Shown here in pieces: positions 6,684 to 9,462 of a DNA stretch of 9,462 bases (within the stretch, counting starts at the first letter, position 1; the number at the start of each line of letters is the position of its first letter). The notes under the pieces are model-generated. The model worked only from the letters and a program-made list of their open reading frames with translations, made no database searches and was not told the DNA's origin. Made by a program: the position numbers and the translations under genes. Source of the stretch: an uncultured Caulobacterales bacterium (GTDB taxonomy: Bacteria; Pseudomonadota; Alphaproteobacteria; Caulobacterales; Caulobacteraceae); assembly GCA_903889785.1 (NCBI GenBank), contig CAISYT010000153.1:1-9462 (forward strand), given 5' to 3'.

Positions 6684-7424
6684 ATGGCCGACATCCAGAT
6701 TAAACGCGACGCCGGGGTGCTGGAGCTCACCCTGACACGACCCGCCAAGAAGAACGCGCTGACTGGCCCCATGTACGCGGCCATGGCGGATGCCCTTAAC
6801 GAGGCCAATAGCGATACGGAGCAGCGCTGTTTACTGATCGCCTCGGAAGGGGCGGACTTCTGCGCCGGTAATGACCTGCTGGATTTTATCCAGTCGGGCC
6901 CCAACGCCCTATCGCCAGGAAGCCCGGTGTTGCGCTTTCTGCATGCGCTGGCGGCGCTCGAACTGCCACTGGTTGCCGCGGTTCAGGGACGGGCGGTCGG
7001 GGTGGGGGCAACCCTTTTGTTGCACTGCGATCTCGTCGTCGCGGCGCCCGACGCGAGTCTGATCATGCCCTTTGTGAAGCTAGGGCTCACCCCTGAGGCC
7101 GGATCCAGCCTGTTGTTGCCGGAACTGGTCGGCCACCGGCTGGCGGCGGAAATGCTGCTCCTGGGCCGGCCAGTCGGTGCCGAGCGGGCCCTGCAATTGG
7201 GTCTGATCAACCAGGTCGACACCGATCCGTTAGGCGCTGCACGCGCCCTCGCCCAGGCGATCGTGGCCCAGCCGGCCGGAGCGGTGCGCGAGTCTAAGCG
7301 CTTACTGCGCCTGCAGGCTGATAAGCTGCATGAGCGTATTGATGCAGAAGCGGCCGTTTTCGTGGCCCAGCTGGCGACGCCGGAATTCCGGGCGCAAGCG
7401 GCGGCTTTCTTCTCTAAGGGTTAG
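6684..7424 (+). CDS. Enoyl-CoA hydratase/isomerase (crotonase) family protein, isomerase-like active site
   Basis: A 246-residue crotonase-fold enzyme acting on acyl-CoA in the cytoplasm. The oxyanion-hole segments are ADFCAGNDL (57-65) and GRAVGVGATLLLHCDLVVA (102-120). Aligned with rat enoyl-CoA hydratase, the two catalytic glutamates (144 and 164) are replaced by Thr110 and Phe130. A glutamate instead stands at Glu138 in TPEAGSS, the position used by delta3,delta2-enoyl-CoA isomerases such as yeast Eci1 and human ECI2. This favours double-bond isomerisation over hydration. ATG 6684 lies 2 bases after the SDR stop, so the pair is probably one transcript and coupled. Length is normal and no ACBP domain is fused. 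Other crotonase reactions remain possible. Confidence 0.9.
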   Translation: MADIQIKRDAGVLELTLTRPAKKNALTGPMYAAMADALNEANSDTEQRCLLIASEGADFCAGNDLLDFIQSGPNALSPGSPVLRFLHALAALELPLVAAVQGRAVGVGATLLLHCDLVVAAPDASLIMPFVKLGLTPEAGSSLLLPELVGHRLAAEMLLLGRPVGAERALQLGLINQVDTDPLGAARALAQAIVAQPAGAVRESKRLLRLQADKLHERIDAEAAVFVAQLATPEFRAQAAAFFSKG

Positions 7425-7470
7425 ACCCACGCCCGCCGCCCTGAGGTCAGCCCGCCCGCCATGGAAGTGG

Positions 7471-8484
7471 CTAGGTGATTCGCACCCGCACAGCGCTTTC
7501 GGGCAGGTCTTGGCCAAAGGCGCGCTGGAAGAACTCGGCCACTGTCGGCCGCTCCAGTTCATCGCACTTGTTTAGGAAGGTCATGCGGAAGGACAGCGCC
7601 AGGTCGCCGCTGAAAATCTCGGCGTTTTGCGCCCAAGTAATCACGGTACGCGGGCTCATGACGGTACTGATGTCGCCGTTCATGAAGGCGTTACGGGTCA
7701 TTTCGGCCACCCGGACCATCGAGGCCAGAACCTTGCGGCCCTCCGGATTGTCGTAGAACGGTGATTTGGCGGCGACGATCTGCGTTTCCACGTCGTGGGC
7801 GAGGTAGTTCAGCGTTGTGACAATCGACCAACGGTCCATCTGGGCCTGATTGATCTGTTGTGTGCCGTGATACATCCCCGTCGTGTCGCCCAGACCGATG
7901 GTGTTGGTGGTGGCAAACAAGCGGAAATAAGGGTTGGAGCGGATCACCCGGTTCTGGTCGAGCAACGTCAGCTTACCTCCGGCCTCCAGCACGCGCTGGA
8001 TCACAAACATCACATCGGGCCGGCCCGCGTCATATTCGTCGAATACGAGGGCTATCGGCCGCTGTAGGGCCCAGGGCAGCATGCCTTCGCGGAATTCGGT
8101 GACCTGCTTGCCCTCGCGCACCACGATAGCGTCCTTGCCGACCAGATCGATCCGCGAGACGTGGCTGTCGAGGTTCACCCGCACCATCGGCCAGTTCAGC
8201 CGCGCCGCGACTTGCTCGATATGGGTCGACTTACCGGTGCCGTGATAGCCCTGGACCATCACCCGGCGGTCGCGTGCGAAGCCGGCGCAGATCGCCAGCG
8301 TCGTTTGCGGATCGAACACATAGGCCGGGTCCACCTCCGGCACATGTTCATCACGCGTGGCGAAGGCCGGGACCTCAAGGTCGCTATCGATACCGAACAG
8401 GTCGCGCACCTTGACCAATCTGTCGGGCAGAAGGCCGAGCAGGGCGTCCAGCGTGTCGGGAGATGTTTCAGCAGTTTCAGTCAT
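7471..8484 (-). CDS. cobS: Cobaltochelatase AAA+ ATPase subunit CobS
   Basis: ATPase subunit of the aerobic CobN-CobS-CobT complex that inserts Co2+ into hydrogenobyrinic acid a,c-diamide in vitamin B12 synthesis. The 337 residues match the family length (about 330). The N-terminal segment ends in a DPAYVFDPQTTLAI stretch. Walker A is GYHGTGKST (79-87), Walker B is LVFDEYD (146-152), and FATTNT (190-195) is the sensor-1 region. LGDTTGMYHGTQQINQAQMDRW (from 198) is very typical of CobS. ATG 8484 is fixed by an in-frame TAA 15 bases upstream; its ribosome site is weak. cobT, which commonly follows cobS, is absent: the next gene is the convergent crotonase. CobS homologues can be misnamed as other MoxR-type ATPases, but this match is strong. 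Confidence 0.95.
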   Translation of the reverse strand: MTETAETSPDTLDALLGLLPDRLVKVRDLFGIDSDLEVPAFATRDEHVPEVDPAYVFDPQTTLAICAGFARDRRVMVQGYHGTGKSTHIEQVAARLNWPMVRVNLDSHVSRIDLVGKDAIVVREGKQVTEFREGMLPWALQRPIALVFDEYDAGRPDVMFVIQRVLEAGGKLTLLDQNRVIRSNPYFRLFATTNTIGLGDTTGMYHGTQQINQAQMDRWSIVTTLNYLAHDVETQIVAAKSPFYDNPEGRKVLASMVRVAEMTRNAFMNGDISTVMSPRTVITWAQNAEIFSGDLALSFRMTFLNKCDELERPTVAEFFQRAFGQDLPESAVRVRIT

Positions 8485-8528
8485 GACAGTTTTGGCTTAT
8501 CTTTTTTGGATCGGTTGGGAAACGGCCT

Positions 8529-8548
8529 TTCGCCCATATCCTGGCGAA
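8529..8548. repeat. 6-bp inverted repeat in the cobS/DUF6152 divergent promoter region
   Basis: TTCGCC (8529-8534) and GGCGAA (8543-8548) flank the 8-base spacer CATATCCT in the 127-base gap between divergent genes. It lies 45-64 bases upstream of the cobS start. The gap is too short for a cobalamin riboswitch and I saw no B12-box-like motif, so a protein operator is the more likely reading if the repeat is functional. Confidence 0.25.
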
Positions 8549-8611
8549 GTGAGGCTGTAACGAGTGTTGAGGACGCGCCGGCCGTATTGAAGGTGGGCTC
8601 ACTGAGGACTC

Positions 8612-9025
8612 ATGACGCGCAGCCAAAACCTTATCGCCGTGATCGCCGCCGTGCTGGCGCTGTCTGGCGCGTCGGCGGCTAGCGCCCATCATGCTCTCGA
8701 CGCTCAGTTCGATCTCAACAAGACCAAGACAATGACAGGCGTGCTGACCCAGGTCGATTGGATCAGTCCGCATGTCATCTTCCATTTCATGATCAAGGCG
8801 CACGACGGCAAATACACCCTGTGGGTGTTCCAGGCACCCAGTCCCGCCTTGCTCAAGCGCGCCAGCATGCCGGGGATTGATGGCTATAAGGTCGGATCCA
8901 CCTACGGAATCATCACCAATCCCGCACGTAATGGCTCCAACATGGGCACCTTTGGTGTGGTGACCTTCCCCGATGGCCGCAAATTCAATGTCGGCTGGGC
9001 CGATCCGAGCTTCAGGCCGGGATAA
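8612..9025 (+). CDS. Secreted DUF6152 family protein
   Basis: A 137-residue exported protein. An N-terminal signal peptide (hydrophobic 7-18, then GASAASA) is predicted to be cut after Ala25, leaving a mature protein that begins His26-His27. The mature part is a small beta-rich domain with the family's pattern: AHHAL, then TMTGVLTQVDWISPHVIFHF (a G-x-V...W-x-x-PH core with His54), WVFQAPSPALLKR, and a GYKVGSTYGI strand. The function of DUF6152 proteins is not established. ATG 8612 has TGAGGAC just upstream. The gene lies between cobS and the J-domain gene on the opposite strand, interrupting a pair that is often adjacent. An unrelated recent insertion is possible, but codon use looks similar to neighbours. 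Confidence 0.85.
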   Translation: MTRSQNLIAVIAAVLALSGASAASAHHALDAQFDLNKTKTMTGVLTQVDWISPHVIFHFMIKAHDGKYTLWVFQAPSPALLKRASMPGIDGYKVGSTYGIITNPARNGSNMGTFGVVTFPDGRKFNVGWADPSFRPG

Positions 9026-9117
9026 TCCGCAGGGGCTTGTTTTGAATCGGCAGCCATAATTGACACCGATGCTTTTTGCCCGCGCCGTCCGCGCTCGATC
9101 CGGTGCCCTAGCCGAAA

Positions 9118-9462
9118 CTAGGCCAGGCCGGCCTTGCGTAAAATCTTGTAGGCCTTGATCACGTGCTGCAGCTTGGTCTCGGCCGAGCGGTCGCCGCCGT
9201 TGGCATCTGGGTGGCAGCGCTTGACCAGCTCTGTATAGCGGGCACGGACGGCTGCGGGTTCGACCGATGCCTCCAGATCCAGGTCGGCTAAGGCGTTTCG
9301 TTCCAGCCGTCCGAGTTTGCGGGCCCGTTCGGCCGCCGGATCGGCGGCTGCGGCGGGGCGGCCGCGGCTAAACTTGGCAAAGGCGTCGGCCAGGCCGCGG
9401 GCGCGGCTGGAAGCGGCTTCCCGCGAATTCGCGCTGGCGCGGAAGTCCCAGGTGGGGCGATC
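9118..9462 (-). CDS. J-domain (DnaJ-like) protein, C-terminal part; N-terminus outside window
   Basis: The last 114 residues of a co-chaperone-like protein ending in a J domain; this reading frame runs off the right edge, so it is seen only as an open partial gene ending at TAG 9118. The HPD tripeptide that stimulates Hsp70 ATPase is in KRCHPDANGGDRS, encoded at 9205-9213. Helix II (ARYTELVKR) precedes it and helix III (AETKLQHVIKAYKILRKAGL) follows. The upstream part, DRPTWDFRAS and an Ala/Arg-rich stretch, matches the alphaproteobacterial family in which the J domain sits at the C-terminus rather than the N-terminus. Such genes commonly precede cobS in this class. There is no Gly/Phe or zinc-finger region, so it is not DnaJ itself. 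Confidence 0.9.
   Translation of the reverse strand, partial: DRPTWDFRASANSREAASSRARGLADAFAKFSRGRPAAAADPAAERARKLGRLERNALADLDLEASVEPAAVRARYTELVKRCHPDANGGDRSAETKLQHVIKAYKILRKAGLA

Noticed and set aside
7398..7440. Possible terminator between the crotonase gene and cobS (GGCGGC/GCCGCC with an inner GGGT/ACCC)
   Set aside because: The arms are short, the outer stem begins inside the coding sequence, and no T-run follows on either strand.
8485..8611. Cobalamin riboswitch ahead of cobS
   Set aside because: The gap is only 127 bases, shorter than a usual cobalamin riboswitch, and no conserved B12-box-like core was seen.
9026..9117. Terminator between the convergent DUF6152 and J-domain genes
   Set aside because: Only a weak CACCG/CGGTG pairing with a loop of over 30 bases and an internal T-run is present; not enough to call.

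Overview
The window looks like a core-chromosome segment of an alphaproteobacterium. It is GC-rich, and its RlmN, CobS/J-domain, Pit/DUF47 and divergent NUDIX proteins all resemble alphaproteobacterial versions. This rests on recognising protein families; a genus cannot be assigned. I saw no tRNA, rRNA, CRISPR array, insertion sequence or phage gene. Twelve protein genes fill almost all of it, two of them cut by the window ends, and no gap between genes exceeds 155 bases.

Layout, left to right. (1) The N-terminal part of a class A penicillin-binding protein (minus strand) diverges from rlmN, an rRNA/tRNA adenine methyltransferase (plus). (2) A small DUF350 membrane protein and a membrane-anchored trypsin-like protease follow on the plus strand, 6 bases apart. 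They end against a hairpin that is a plausible terminator. (3) A three-gene minus-strand phosphate operon is transcribed in the order DUF47/PhoU-like accessory protein, Pit phosphate transporter, NUDIX hydrolase. The first two genes are 5 bases apart, and the last two overlap by 4 bases (GTGA). (4) Divergent from that operon is a plus-strand pair for lipid or acyl-CoA metabolism: a short-chain dehydrogenase strikingly like HSDL2, and 2 bases later a crotonase-fold protein whose active site looks like an enoyl-CoA isomerase rather than a hydratase. (5) cobS, the AAA+ subunit of aerobic cobaltochelatase (minus strand), is followed by a divergent small secreted DUF6152 protein (plus) and the end of a J-domain protein (minus).

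How the genes work together. The phosphate operon joins uptake (Pit), its regulator (DUF47) and a DIPP-like NUDIX enzyme that may act on phosphate-rich signalling molecules. The SDR/isomerase pair is probably one acyl-CoA catabolic unit. In many alphaproteobacteria a J-domain gene, cobS and cobT form one run. Here the DUF6152 gene sits between the J-domain gene and cobS, and cobT does not follow cobS, so the usual cluster appears rearranged.

No clearly new multi-gene system is evident. The points most worth a second look are the NUDIX gene embedded in the phosphate operon, the DUF350-protease pair with its altered catalytic Asp position, the broken cob cluster, and several short inverted repeats in the divergent promoter regions.
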